Source of the DNA: CATOSP01 sp965197545
Lineage (GTDB): Bacteria > Chloroflexota > Dehalococcoidia > Lucifugimonadales > UBA3495
DNA length: 64,000 bases
NCBI GenBank assembly: GCA_965197545.1
Contig: CBDANJ010000008.1
Span: 620,001 to 684,000, forward strand
Direction of reading: 5' to 3'
In this document: piece after piece, positions 42,638-52,128 of the stretch
How the letters are laid out: each line of letters opens with the position of its first letter
Numbering within the stretch: the stretch's first letter is position 1
Notes under the pieces: model-generated
Databases searched by the model: none
The model's input: only the letters and a program-made list of their open reading frames with translations
Told to the model about the DNA's origin: nothing
Translations under genes and position numbers: made by a program

Positions 42638-44422
42638 TTATGCGTCTGCGGGGGAGAAGCTCGTGAGAACGGTGTCTTCGGCATCGGATGGAGCCGCGTC
42701 AAGGACTTCATCATCCGCGGCAACGCCGTTGGTTTCTCCGGCGCTGACGGGAGCGGCGTCTTGGGGTTCCCAACGGGATTGAAGTACCCCCTGTACCAGC
42801 GGGTGTTCCCGGTTCAAGTAGAACGTTCGCAAGCGCCGGGCACGGCCCCCGTCTTCTGCTGGAGCGTTGAACCATCCTTTGACGAAGAGTTCGCCGTTGC
42901 CTAGCCCTCGGACCATCCTGGTTACGAAGCTCTTGGAATACACGGTCCCCCAACGGTTGGTGATCTCGTCGTGCTCGGCTTTCAACCCCTCGTCCAATGC
43001 CTGGCAGACTTCAGTGACGAGGAAATTGAAGGCAACGTGGCTCACGTCGCCGCGGTCCTCCAGAGTGGACGCCATCACGATCAGGTCGGCGATTCTTCGG
43101 CCGTTCTGCCCGTCGTCCGGGCCAGAAGGTATATCCAGGCCCGCCATCGCCTCGACGAGAAGAGCGTCCAGGTCTATGGGGGGTTGTTCCACTGGCAAAG
43201 GCGCCGGTTCGGCCTCGGCATAGCCCGGAATGGTTTCAGCCTCGTTTACTGGCTGAGGCTCCTGGGTGTCAACACCGGTCTCAACCTCGGCCCCGGATTC
43301 GTCGACAGTCTCTTCCACCACGACTGGCGTCAGTTCAGCGACCTCATCTGCGTTGGCAACTGCTCCGAGGACCTGCTCATCCGCTGGAGTCTCCTCGGTT
43401 ACGGGAGTCTCTTCCTCGGTAACGGTTTCAACCGCATCCGAGGCGGGGTGGCTCCTTGCGCTTTGTCGTCCCTTGCCCCTGGCAGCCGGGGGAGATGAGG
43501 ATCGAGATGAACCGGTGTGAGCCTCGTCGGGTTCCGGCTCGTCGGCCATGATTGCCCAGTCAACCAGTCCGGCGGTGATGAGGCGTATCTGGCCCTCTTC
43601 GGCGACGCGGGACATGAGCTTCTTGAATCCGGAGAAGCCCACCTTTTTCTCGTCGAACTCCGGGAATCGGCGCATTATCCTCTGTTTGATCGAAGTGAGC
43701 AACGGCGTCCCGCCGGCCTTGCGTTCGTCCCTGACGATCTCCTCGATCGTGCTGATGATCTGGGGAAGTTCGATCCTGGCCGGTGTGACCGGGGCAGTAG
43801 CGGCTGCGGCGGCAGCCTGACGAGGTTGCGCTTCGGTGCGCCCGTTTCCAGCCCGCACAGGCTCCGGTGGGGTGACGGTATCCACGTCGACGTCGTAAAG
43901 GATAAGCTCGTCGACCTGGTCGGATAACCGGCGTGAAGTGGCCCAAGACACCCCGATGATAATCACGCGCTTGCCCATTGTCCGAAGGGCGTTGATCACA
44001 TGGATGAAGTCAGAGTCGCCGGACACCAACACAAAAGTACGGATGTTGGGGTAGGAGTGGGCGCACTCAATGCAGTCGGCGGTCATCTTGACGTCGACGC
44101 TGTTTTTGACCCGGATGGTCCGTCCAGGTTCGCCATTTGATCCATTGCCGGTGGCCAAACGGGTGGGAACGTAGACCGGGTCGATTCCAGCCGCGTACAG
44201 TGCGGGAGGGTCGTTGATGAACTGGCTTGCACCCCGCAGTTCAGGGGCGCGGGTCACCCAGTCGGCGTAGGCCTTGGCGACCACGACACGTCCGTGGTTG
44301 GAAACCTCTTCCTTGAGTGCGGATACGTTTGGGTGGCGGCGTCCCACAGCCAGGCTAATCTTGAAGTTCTCCCAGTCAATAAAAAGGGCGACATCTTCGC
44401 CCAAACGTATTGGTTCATTCAT
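42638..44422 (-). CDS. NYN-domain ribonuclease-like protein with OST-HTH domain
   Basis: 594-aa soluble protein. An N-terminal NYN (PIN-like) domain at about residues 10-170 has acidic residues in FIDWENFK, VDVKMTADCIE and VSGDSDFIHVI, as in LabA/DUF88 proteins. An OST-HTH/LOTUS-like domain follows at about 215-290. Then comes a 110-residue acidic low-complexity linker rich in Glu, Thr, Val and Pro. A C-terminal helical domain completes it (about 425-560). In eukaryotes this pairing handles RNA; the bacterial targets are unknown. Monocistronic or co-transcribed with the coiled-coil gene 25 bases downstream. Confidence 0.85.
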   Translation of the reverse strand: MNEPIRLGEDVALFIDWENFKISLAVGRRHPNVSALKEEVSNHGRVVVAKAYADWVTRAPELRGASQFINDPPALYAAGIDPVYVPTRLATGNGSNGEPGRTIRVKNSVDVKMTADCIECAHSYPNIRTFVLVSGDSDFIHVINALRTMGKRVIIIGVSWATSRRLSDQVDELILYDVDVDTVTPPEPVRAGNGRTEAQPRQAAAAAATAPVTPARIELPQIISTIEEIVRDERKAGGTPLLTSIKQRIMRRFPEFDEKKVGFSGFKKLMSRVAEEGQIRLITAGLVDWAIMADEPEPDEAHTGSSRSSSPPAARGKGRQSARSHPASDAVETVTEEETPVTEETPADEQVLGAVANADEVAELTPVVVEETVDESGAEVETGVDTQEPQPVNEAETIPGYAEAEPAPLPVEQPPIDLDALLVEAMAGLDIPSGPDDGQNGRRIADLIVMASTLEDRGDVSHVAFNFLVTEVCQALDEGLKAEHDEITNRWGTVYSKSFVTRMVRGLGNGELFVKGWFNAPAEDGGRARRLRTFYLNREHPLVQGVLQSRWEPQDAAPVSAGETNGVAADDEVLDAAPSDAEDTVLTSFSPADA

Positions 44423-44447
44423 ACTTTTCTACTACGAAGTGTCTCCC

Positions 44448-44663
44448 TCAGCCTTTGATATACAGACCTATTATAGCTACCATTATGGTTACCCAAGAGC
44501 CACCAATCAAAACATAGACGTTGTTGAACCTGTTATTCATCTCCGCACGAAGCCCATTCATCTCTGTACGAAGAGATTCGATGGACCGGCTCAGTTCATC
44601 GAGTCGCAGGTCGACCTGCTCATAAGCACCTTCTAGCCTGCTAACTCTTTGCTCCAACGCCAT
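44448..44663 (-). CDS. Small coiled-coil membrane-anchored protein
   Basis: 71-aa protein: heptad-like Arg/Leu/Glu coil (RVSRLEGAYEQVDLRLDELS) and a C-terminal hydrophobic helix ending YIKG. The ATG at 44663 is chosen because AGGAG lies 7 bases upstream; an in-frame ATG at 44720 would overrun that site. Located immediately upstream of the NYN gene in transcription. Function unknown; design matches the protein at 31962. Confidence 0.7.
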   Translation of the reverse strand: MALEQRVSRLEGAYEQVDLRLDELSRSIESLRTEMNGLRAEMNNRFNNVYVLIGGSWVTIMVAIIGLYIKG

Positions 44664-44773
44664 CTTCAGACTCCTAGCATTCCAGATGTCAGTATAATAC
44701 GAGACTTGATGGGATGCCATCTATGTGGCAATGTCAGCAGGGCGCTTTGAAGACCCCGTGCGACCCGTTTCGG

Positions 44774-45048
44774 TAACTGTTCGGACTTGATGAGGCAGAT
44801 TGGATGAATCCCACTTCGGTCATCCCTGTGATAATCCACCTACAATGTCCTACAGCCCCTATTCGTCATTCCCGCGCAGAGCCTGCCCCCGGCTCGATCG
44901 GGGGGCGGGAATCCAGAAATGCCAAGGATACGAGACGTTGCTGGTCGCGAACGCTTCTGGATTCCGGGTCAAAGCCTGCCCCGTACTGGATACGGGGCCC
45001 GGAATGACGGGCTGAGGGCCGGAAAGATAAATCGAGTCTGAACTGTTA
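44774..45048. mobile_element. MITE-like element, family A copy 3 (inverted)
   Basis: 275-bp element in the opposite orientation to the other two. Left end TAACTGTTCGGACTTGATG, right end AATCGAGTCTGAACTGTTA. It is flanked by a perfect 10-bp direct repeat CCCGTTTCGG (44764-44773 and 45049-45058). The interior is shorter than in the other copies and lacks one hairpin block. No protein is encoded. Confidence 0.9.
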
Positions 45049-45129
45049 CCCGTTTCGGGTATTCTTGACAACCGGCGAGACATAATGGATGGTACTTGGG
45101 CTGAAATGTCTTGAATCACCCAGGGAGAG

Positions 45130-45951
45130 ATGATTATGCCGGAACGACGTCCCAGACTCGAAGGCAAGGTGGCCATCGTCACAGGCGCCGGTTCCAGCGG
45201 CCCCGGAATCGGCAACGGAAGAGCTACCGCTATGCTGTTTTCACGGGAAGGGGCTAGTGTTCTCCTTGCGGACGCCGTGATGGAACGGGCCGAAGAGACC
45301 CTGGCCATGATACGCGAAGAAGGCGGCGTGGCGTCGGCGTTTCAGGCCGACGTTACCAACGCTGGGGAGTGCCAGGCAATGGTCGCCGCCGCCGTGGACC
45401 GCTACGGCCGGTTGGACATACTTGACAACAACGTTGGCATGTCACGGCGCGGTACGGTGGTTGATACCTCCGAAGCGGACTGGGACCTTATCATCGCGGT
45501 CAACTTGAAGAGCATGATCCTGGCCAGCGGGGCAGCCATTCCCAAGATGATAGAGACCGGTGGCGGCTCTATCATCAACATCTCTTCCATCGCGGGGCTC
45601 AGGGCCCACTCTCAGACCCCATACACAACCACCAAGTCGGCGGTCGTTGGCCTGACCTATTCAATGGCGGCGGACCACGGTAAGGACAACGTCAGGGTAA
45701 ATTGCATCGCGCCCGGCTTGCTCTACACTCCTATGACCGCGCCGCGTATGGATGAGTCGATGCGGGAGAACCGGAGAAGCGCGGCTCCTCTGGGTACGGA
45801 GGGCACCGCTTGGGACGTTGCCCACGCGGCGGTATTCCTGGCGAGCGATGAGGCGCGCTGGGTAACAGGGGTGGTGCTGCCGGTCGACGCGGGACTTACC
45901 ATTACCAGCCCGGTCACCTACAACACTATCAACCAGCAGGCGAGGTTCTAG
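45130..45951 (+). CDS. Short-chain dehydrogenase/reductase
   Basis: 273-aa classical-type SDR. The cofactor motif TGAGSSGPGIG (residues 18-28) is a slight expansion of the usual TGxxxGxG. NNVG, the catalytic Ser in NISSIAG, and YTTTK give the Asn-Ser-Tyr-Lys set. The end is VTGVVLPVDAGLT. GGGAGAG precedes the ATG. Substrate unknown. It is convergent with the hydantoinase gene 7 bases downstream, so no shared operon. Confidence 0.93.
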   Translation: MIMPERRPRLEGKVAIVTGAGSSGPGIGNGRATAMLFSREGASVLLADAVMERAEETLAMIREEGGVASAFQADVTNAGECQAMVAAAVDRYGRLDILDNNVGMSRRGTVVDTSEADWDLIIAVNLKSMILASGAAIPKMIETGGGSIINISSIAGLRAHSQTPYTTTKSAVVGLTYSMAADHGKDNVRVNCIAPGLLYTPMTAPRMDESMRENRRSAAPLGTEGTAWDVAHAAVFLASDEARWVTGVVLPVDAGLTITSPVTYNTINQQARF

Positions 45952-45958
45952 CTACGGG

Positions 45959-47497
45959 CTACTCTCCTGCCAGCTCACCGGCGGCTTTCACTCGAACCAG
46001 GGTCGCGTTGCTGGGCAGGTAGGTTAGGGGAATCTCGTCGAGTTCAACTATCTCCACCGTGGCGGGGTCCGCCCCTGCGGCTACCGCTCGGGACACCGCC
46101 TCGGCACGGGCTGAGGACAGGGCTTCGTCTCTGCCTGTCTCCTCCAGGGAGTAGACTCGCTCCACCTGTCCGCTGACCTGGGCTATGGCCGCACCGATGG
46201 CGTTGGCTACGTCTGAGTTGGGTGGGCGCACCACGCCAGACGCTCCCGCCAGGTCGTTCGGGACGAGAATGCCGCCACCTCCGACCAGGACGATGGTCAC
46301 CGGGGCGGAGCTTAACTTTACCTGGTCTACGGCTGTCTCAATTCGTTCCTGAATTTCCCCCAAAACGGATTGGATCAGGGCCTGTGGCAAGCTCTTAACT
46401 GCCTCGGCCCTACCGATGGCCGCCCTCCCACTGGCAACGGCGATATCCGTTGTGGTGAGGGTGTTCCCGCCGAAGACCAAGGCCTCATCTTGCAGCCGGT
46501 AGCCAACACTTTCGGGGCCTATCCGCAACGGTTCCTGCTGGACCAGGCTGCCTCCGCCCAGGGCGATGGAGAGAACGTCCGGCATTCTGAAGTTTGTCCG
46601 TACCCCGGCTATGGAAACAGCGGCGCCGGCCTCCCTGGGGAATCCCCTGACCAGCGCGCCCACGTCCGATGACGTGCCGCCGACGTCCACCACGATGGCG
46701 TCGCCCTCTCCGGACAGGAACGCCGCTCCCCTCATGCTGTTGGTGGGGCCGGAGGCGATGGTAAGCACTGGGAACCGCGCGGCGAATGAAGCGTCCATCA
46801 GGGTCCCGTCGTTCTGGCTCAGGTACAGAGGGACTCGGAGATCCAATTCTTCCAAGGCGGTCTCGATGCCGCGGATGGTCCGGGCTGCCAATTCACCCAA
46901 GCAGGCGTTGAGAGTCGCGGCGTTCTCTCTTTCCAGGAGGCCGATGCGTCCGTTCTCGTGGGACATGGTTACCCGGACATTCGGGGCTTCTTCGCGGATG
47001 ATTTCGGCGGCGTCTGATTCGTGGCTGGTGTTCACAGGGGAGAATACGCCAGACACCGCAACCGCCCTGACCCCTGCCTGTTCCAGACCTCGCGCGAACT
47101 CCCGCAACTCGGAAGGATCGAGTCCGGAGATCTCCCGTCCGTCAAATTCGTGGCCGCCGTGGACCATGTGCGCCGAGCCGCCAATGGCGTCCTTCAAGGA
47201 CACCGGCCAGTCCACCAAGGGCGGAAGTAAACTGGTTGCGGGCAGAGCCAGGCGCACCACCGCGGTTGGGGCGAGCCCCCGCTGCTCCAGCAGGGCGTTC
47301 GTGAAATGGGTTGTGCCGAGCATGACGGCGCTGACGTCCGCGTTGGCGCTGTGTTGGGTAAGCACGTCCCTCAGAGCGGAGAGGATACCGGTAGTCACAT
47401 CCTGGGTAGTGGGCACCTTCGCCCGGCCCGCCAGTTCCCTGCCGTCCATCAGGGCCGCGTCGGTGTTGGTGCCGCCGACGTCGATTCCGATCCTCAC
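45959..47497 (-). CDS. Hydantoinase/oxoprolinase family protein (HyuA type)
   Basis: 512-aa actin-like ATPase-fold protein of the N-methylhydantoinase A family. It opens IGIDVGGTNTDAALMDG, the phosphate-binding loop, and contains TIASGPTNSMRGAAFL and VDVGGTSSDVGAL. Characterised relatives split 5-membered cyclic amides using ATP. The GTG start at 47497 is chosen because the family sequence begins there, with GAGG about 9 bases upstream. It is directly downstream of the DUF917 gene (13-base gap), the usual pairing. Confidence 0.9.
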   Translation of the reverse strand: MRIGIDVGGTNTDAALMDGRELAGRAKVPTTQDVTTGILSALRDVLTQHSANADVSAVMLGTTHFTNALLEQRGLAPTAVVRLALPATSLLPPLVDWPVSLKDAIGGSAHMVHGGHEFDGREISGLDPSELREFARGLEQAGVRAVAVSGVFSPVNTSHESDAAEIIREEAPNVRVTMSHENGRIGLLERENAATLNACLGELAARTIRGIETALEELDLRVPLYLSQNDGTLMDASFAARFPVLTIASGPTNSMRGAAFLSGEGDAIVVDVGGTSSDVGALVRGFPREAGAAVSIAGVRTNFRMPDVLSIALGGGSLVQQEPLRIGPESVGYRLQDEALVFGGNTLTTTDIAVASGRAAIGRAEAVKSLPQALIQSVLGEIQERIETAVDQVKLSSAPVTIVLVGGGGILVPNDLAGASGVVRPPNSDVANAIGAAIAQVSGQVERVYSLEETGRDEALSSARAEAVSRAVAAGADPATVEIVELDEIPLTYLPSNATLVRVKAAGELAGE

Positions 47498-47510
47498 GTA
47501 TTTCGCCTCG

Positions 47511-48596
47511 TCACAATACCAATGGGGTGTAGTCTTCATCGTAGCCGAACGCGCGGGGCCCAGCGACTGCCAGCCCTTCGGGAGTTGTCCAATGCCCGGG
47601 CGCGGGGAATCCCAACACCGTCACCCTGAGTCCGTACCGCAGTAGCTCGGTGGTCACGGGATTCCCGGTCTCGGTGTCCACGACGCAAATCAGGTCGGGC
47701 ACGATGCACACCTTCCGCCCTTCTCTCCGGGCGATCAAGTTCTCATTCTGGAACTCAATGACCATCCGTTCTCCCTGGAAACCGGCCAGGCCGTCCAGGG
47801 ACACGCTGCCCCTGGCGAACCCGGCGGTTGTGCGCCGGTCCAGGTCCACCACTTTCCCGCCAAATAGGACCTTGCCCGGACACGTGGAAAGAATTGCCTC
47901 CAGGGGGTCGTGGTTCCGGGTCTGGGCCGTCTTGACGGCGTCTCCCAGGTCCCGCGCCAACGAAAGAGTGTGGAGGACCGCGGTACGGCGCACCTGCTCG
48001 GAGGTCATGGGGGCTACGGCATAGCAGGCGACGCAGCCCATCTGCACCGTCATCGCCCGGGCGAGCCGTTCGGCCCATTTGGCGCTAATAGTTTCCGGGA
48101 TGACGACTTTGTTGCCCTTCTCGTCGGCGATGGCCATGGGACAAAATGGTACGCCGTAGACAAAGAAGGTCTTCATCTGGAACTCGGGAAAGGCGCGGCC
48201 CATGCCGTCGGCGTCCACCACCGGCAGCCCGGCAATTGCGGCCGGGATGAGGGGTTCGACCGAGTTGCTGCCGCCGATCTCGTTGGAGATCAGGGCCGTC
48301 GCGGTAATGCCGGTGAAGTCCTCGATGGCTCGCAACGCATAGTACGCCTGAAGGTCGCGGACCTTTTCGATCCCCACCGTAGGAGCGCCAATGCCGCCGA
48401 CGCAAATCACGCGGGCGTCATCCGGCAACTCTTCGGGGGAGAGTACGGTAACCGGGCCATGCTGCTTTATGGCCTGCCGCGCTCTTAGCTGCCCGATGTA
48501 AGGGTTGCCGCCTCCGCCGGTCCCCAGGATCCCGGCGCCGATAGCGATTGATTCCAGGTTAGTTTCGTTAGCTTCCCACACGTTATTGGCGCTCAC
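47511..48596 (-). CDS. DUF917 domain protein
   Basis: 361-aa protein of the DUF917 family, which includes an enzyme acting on S-methylthiohydantoin. The start IAIGAGILGTGGGGNPYIG is diagnostic, and SNEIGGSNSVEPLIPAA and VDADGMGRAFPE are further marks. GTG 48596 fits the family start; no ribosome site is clear. In an operon with the HyuA-type protein, suggesting degradation of a thiohydantoin-like or other cyclic amide compound. Confidence 0.88.
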   Translation of the reverse strand: MSANNVWEANETNLESIAIGAGILGTGGGGNPYIGQLRARQAIKQHGPVTVLSPEELPDDARVICVGGIGAPTVGIEKVRDLQAYYALRAIEDFTGITATALISNEIGGSNSVEPLIPAAIAGLPVVDADGMGRAFPEFQMKTFFVYGVPFCPMAIADEKGNKVVIPETISAKWAERLARAMTVQMGCVACYAVAPMTSEQVRRTAVLHTLSLARDLGDAVKTAQTRNHDPLEAILSTCPGKVLFGGKVVDLDRRTTAGFARGSVSLDGLAGFQGERMVIEFQNENLIARREGRKVCIVPDLICVVDTETGNPVTTELLRYGLRVTVLGFPAPGHWTTPEGLAVAGPRAFGYDEDYTPLVL

Positions 48597-48672
48597 GTTG
48601 GTAAGGGAGGCCGAATTGACTTGCAGAAGTATAATTGCACTGGACGCGGGATACAAACTGGGGGAGGCGGAC

Positions 48673-49044
48673 ATGGCTGACAAGTATGGAGTCCTTGGCC
48701 CGGATGGACAGGTTGAGATTTCAAAAGAAGTCCTCGACCAACTCGGCGCAAGCCCCGGCTGGCGGTTCAGTCAACGGATAGTGAAGGGCTGTTTGCATCT
48801 GTTCTTCTTCCCGCCGGAGCACAACAGGTCATTGGCCGGAGCTTTGAGGAAGTACGTCGACCCGGCTCTGTTGGCGGAGCTCGATGAACAAGGTGAACCG
48901 GATTGGGCGGAGATAAAGGAACAAGCGATGATTGCGATGGCAGAGGAACGGATTGCCCGGATGGAAGAGATTGAGCGGGATAGAGTTTCTGGATACCAGC
49001 GTTGTAGGCGGCTACCTGATGAAAACGCCGCCGGACCAAGCTAG
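48673..49044 (+). CDS. AbrB/MazE-type antitoxin-like protein
   Basis: 123-aa protein with an N-terminal swapped-hairpin DNA-binding pattern (VLGPDGQVEISKEVLDQLGASPGWRF) and a long charged helical tail (IAMAEERIARMEEIERDR). GGGGGAGG precedes the ATG. It overlaps the PIN gene by about 75-110 bases, as in VapBC operons. Likely antitoxin and autoregulator; the exact family is not certain. Confidence 0.78.
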   Translation: MADKYGVLGPDGQVEISKEVLDQLGASPGWRFSQRIVKGCLHLFFFPPEHNRSLAGALRKYVDPALLAELDEQGEPDWAEIKEQAMIAMAEERIARMEEIERDRVSGYQRCRRLPDENAAGPS

Positions 49045-49372
49045 CCGGGCTGTCGAAATCATTGAAAGCGCGAGTGCGCTGACAATAACTTCCGTCTGTT
49101 TGACTGAGGCTTATTTCGCCTTGTCCACACGCTACCGAGTCCCCAGGGACCAAATCATTTACTACCTCACAGCCCTTGTCTTGAAAGACAACATCACCCC
49201 TTGCGCCGTGGACCAGGACTTGTTGATTCAGGGACTCGAAATGTGCCGGGGATCAACAAGGGTCAGCATCGGAGACGCTCTAATCTGGGCGCAGGCCCGG
49301 ACTGCCGGGGCGCAGGCGATCTACTCGTTTGACCAGCGGTTTCCGAGTGATGGACTGGAAATTCGAGGATAG
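48971..49372 (+). CDS. PIN-domain VapC-like toxin
   Basis: 133-aa PIN ribonuclease. Acidic residues fit the active site: Asp in EFLDTSVVGG, Glu in CLTEAYFAL, Asp in IGDALIWAQA and Asp in YSFDQRF. VapC toxins cut tRNA or rRNA. The TTG at 48971 is a likely start because IEFLDTS follows closely; an alternative in-frame start lies at 48932. Forms a toxin-antitoxin pair with the gene upstream. Confidence 0.82.
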   Translation: MSGIEFLDTSVVGGYLMKTPPDQASRAVEIIESASALTITSVCLTEAYFALSTRYRVPRDQIIYYLTALVLKDNITPCAVDQDLLIQGLEMCRGSTRVSIGDALIWAQARTAGAQAIYSFDQRFPSDGLEIRG

Positions 49373-49528
49373 CGGCTCTCCGCTGACAAGTGCATACAAA
49401 CTAGCGGATTAACATGGCATAACAACGTGGAGACGAGCCTTACCTTCCTCCCAACTCGGACCATTGGAGATGCAGCCTCTAGCGTTATAGAATGGCCACG
49501 ACCGTGATATGGGAAGCGGAGGGCTGGC

Positions 49529-51868
49529 ATGACCTACACAGGGAAGCCCGTGAAGCGGTTCGAGGACCCTCGGCTGGTGTCTGGTCAGGGTTCTTACGTA
49601 GACGACATCAAGATTGATGGCCTGCTCCACGCCGCAATTCTGCGCAGCCCTCATGGACATGCGCGGGTCAACGGAATACACGCCTCCAGGGCTCGCGGGC
49701 TTCATGGAGTGGTGGCGGTGATTACCAGCGAGGACATCGCCGGTATTCTCTCCGACCTTCCAACCCGCGCAATGAGCGGTGAGTGGGAGGTGGATGAGTT
49801 CAACGCTCCTGAACACCCGGTCTTGGCGAAAGATAAGGTCAACTACGTTGGTCAAACAGTCGCCGTGGTTGTTGCCGAGTCTCCCCAGCGGGCCAGAGAC
49901 GCCCTGGAGCTGATTGAGGTTGACTACAATCCTCTGCCGGCGATTGTCGACCCACGGGAAGCCGCCGCCGAAGGCTCCGACCCGATTCACCAGGACTTGG
50001 GTTCCAACGTTGCTCTCCGCATTCATCACGACAGGCAAGGGGAGGACCTAGACGCTGCCTTCGCTAGAGCGGACCGGGTAGTCGGGCAACGTTACAATGT
50101 CCAACGACTCGCGCCGATGCCGATGGAGACACGGGGTCTGGTGGCCCATTTCGAACCCGAAGAAGACTTCCTGACCATCTGGACTTCTACTCAATCGCCC
50201 CACCGGGTGAAAAGGCAGATTGCCCGGCTTCTGGACCGGCCCGAAAGCAGTGTGAGGGTGATCGCGCCCGACGTGGGCGGCGGGTTCGGAGAAAAGGGAG
50301 GAGTCTTCCCCGAAGACCTGGCCATTGCTTATCTCTCCGTGTCACTGGGGAGGCCCATAAAATGGGTGGCTGACCGCCAGGAAAATATGCTGGGTTTCCA
50401 CGGCAGGGGTCATACGGTAGACGTGGAAGCGGCGGTCCAGAGCGACGGGACCATCTTGGGGATTAAGCTACAGATAATCGGGGACGGAGGCGCTTATTTC
50501 GGCAACTCCACCCCTGGGCCTCCATATCGCGCCAGCCACCGGATTATAGGACCGTATAAGACTCCTTGCGCCAGGATTGAAGTCCTCGGCGTGGTTACGA
50601 ACAAGCCGCCCACGGGAGCATATCGCGGCGCGGGAGGGCCGGAAGCCGCGTTCTGCATGGAAAGGACCGTGGACCTGATTGCCCTGGACCTGGGCCTCGA
50701 CCCTGCGGAAGTGAGGCGCAAGAACCTCATCGGCAATGACGCCTTTCCCTATGAGACACCCACCGGCCTGACCTATGACTCTGGCGACTACGAAACAGTA
50801 CTCGATAGGGCGCTGGCATTGTCTGGCTACGCGGAGTGGCGGCGCAGGGCGAGAGAAAGCCGGTCTTCCACCGGCCCTCTGATCGGGGTTGGACTGGCCA
50901 CTGTTATCAAGATGTCCGGCGGCTCTGGTGATTCCAGGGAGGAAGAAGCCTGGCTGAATATAGACCATGCGGGCCGCGTCACGGCCATGACCGGCGTGTC
51001 TCCCCACGGTCAGGGCTCCGCCACCGCCTTTTCCCAAATAGTAGCCGATGAGCTTGGTGTCACGCCCGGAGATGTCCGGGTCCTCCACGGTGACACGGCC
51101 GTCGTTCCCTCCGGTGGCGGCACTGGGGCAACCCGCGCCACCGTGGTCGGAGGGTCGGCGCTTTACTTAGTGGCACGCGAGGCGCGAGAAAAACTGACCC
51201 GTATCGCCGGGCATCTGCTGGAGTGTTCACCCCAGGATGTCGCGCTCCAAAATGGACGGGCGCTCAACAGCAGGGACCTTCAACAGAACGTAACTTTCGA
51301 GGAGCTGGCTTCCGCCGCCTACAACGAAGAGCGATTAGCTCCCGGCACGGAAGTGGGCTTGGACTTCAGCGGCAGCTTCACCCTGGGCCGGGTCCACCAG
51401 AGCCCGCACTCCTTCAGCGCTCACGTGGTGGTCGCCGAGGTAAGCCGTGATACCGGCGAGACCAGAATTCTTAGATATGTAGCACTGCACGACTGCGGCA
51501 GGATCATTAACCCGGTGCTTGTGGAAGGCCAGGTCCATGGCGGAATCGTCCAGGGCATCGGCCAAGCCCTGTGGGAAGGGATGGCCTACGACCAGCGGGG
51601 GCAGCCTCTAACCGGCAGTCTTATGGACTACGCGATGCCCATCGCGGGGCGCATTCCTGAACTAATCACTGAGACCGTCGAAACGCCCTCTCCGATGAAC
51701 CCGCTGGGCATCAAGGGAGTGGGAGAATTGCCTACGGTCGCGGCGCCTGTCGCGGTGGCCAATGCCATCATGGACGCGCTGTCCCCCTTGGGCATAAGAC
51801 ACATAGACACGCCCCTGACAGCCGAGAAAGTGTGGAGGGCCATCCACGGCGAACGGGAAGCGGTCTAG
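49529..51868 (+). CDS. Xanthine dehydrogenase family molybdopterin-binding (CoxL-like) subunit
   Basis: 779-aa large subunit of the molybdenum hydroxylase family. The Mo-cofactor loop GGGFGEKGGVFPEDLA (about residue 248) and the C-terminal KGVGELPTVAAP with the catalytic-type Glu are clear. The active-loop motif reads AYRGAGG, close to form II CoxL-like proteins (AYRGAGR) and unlike the form I CO dehydrogenase AYXCSFR. The medium (FAD) and small (2Fe-2S) partner subunits are not encoded nearby. Likely a hydroxylase of an aldehyde or heterocycle. Confidence 0.92.
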   Translation: MTYTGKPVKRFEDPRLVSGQGSYVDDIKIDGLLHAAILRSPHGHARVNGIHASRARGLHGVVAVITSEDIAGILSDLPTRAMSGEWEVDEFNAPEHPVLAKDKVNYVGQTVAVVVAESPQRARDALELIEVDYNPLPAIVDPREAAAEGSDPIHQDLGSNVALRIHHDRQGEDLDAAFARADRVVGQRYNVQRLAPMPMETRGLVAHFEPEEDFLTIWTSTQSPHRVKRQIARLLDRPESSVRVIAPDVGGGFGEKGGVFPEDLAIAYLSVSLGRPIKWVADRQENMLGFHGRGHTVDVEAAVQSDGTILGIKLQIIGDGGAYFGNSTPGPPYRASHRIIGPYKTPCARIEVLGVVTNKPPTGAYRGAGGPEAAFCMERTVDLIALDLGLDPAEVRRKNLIGNDAFPYETPTGLTYDSGDYETVLDRALALSGYAEWRRRARESRSSTGPLIGVGLATVIKMSGGSGDSREEEAWLNIDHAGRVTAMTGVSPHGQGSATAFSQIVADELGVTPGDVRVLHGDTAVVPSGGGTGATRATVVGGSALYLVAREAREKLTRIAGHLLECSPQDVALQNGRALNSRDLQQNVTFEELASAAYNEERLAPGTEVGLDFSGSFTLGRVHQSPHSFSAHVVVAEVSRDTGETRILRYVALHDCGRIINPVLVEGQVHGGIVQGIGQALWEGMAYDQRGQPLTGSLMDYAMPIAGRIPELITETVETPSPMNPLGIKGVGELPTVAAPVAVANAIMDALSPLGIRHIDTPLTAEKVWRAIHGEREAV

Positions 51869-52128
51869 CATTCCCCGGCGGCGCTATTGCATTTAGACCG
51901 CATTAGCCCCGTCATTCCCGTGCAAACGGGAATCCATCGTCCTGGCCCGCCATTCCCGGTTCCTGACATCGCAGTCCGCGAACTCTGGACTCCGGCAAGC
52001 ACCTGAGTGACACTGGGACCGTCTAATATGCGGCCACCCTGTTCCGCGGCCTCCGCGCCGCGATAACGGTTTTGTGGTACTATACCGCCTAGTAATCTCG
52101 ACCCCTAGATAATGGAGGAGGATTTCAC

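Noticed and set aside
46566..47645. Antisense ORF (359 aa) over the HyuA-type gene
   Set aside because: Shadow ORF rich in Ser and Arg; the minus-strand gene has family motifs.
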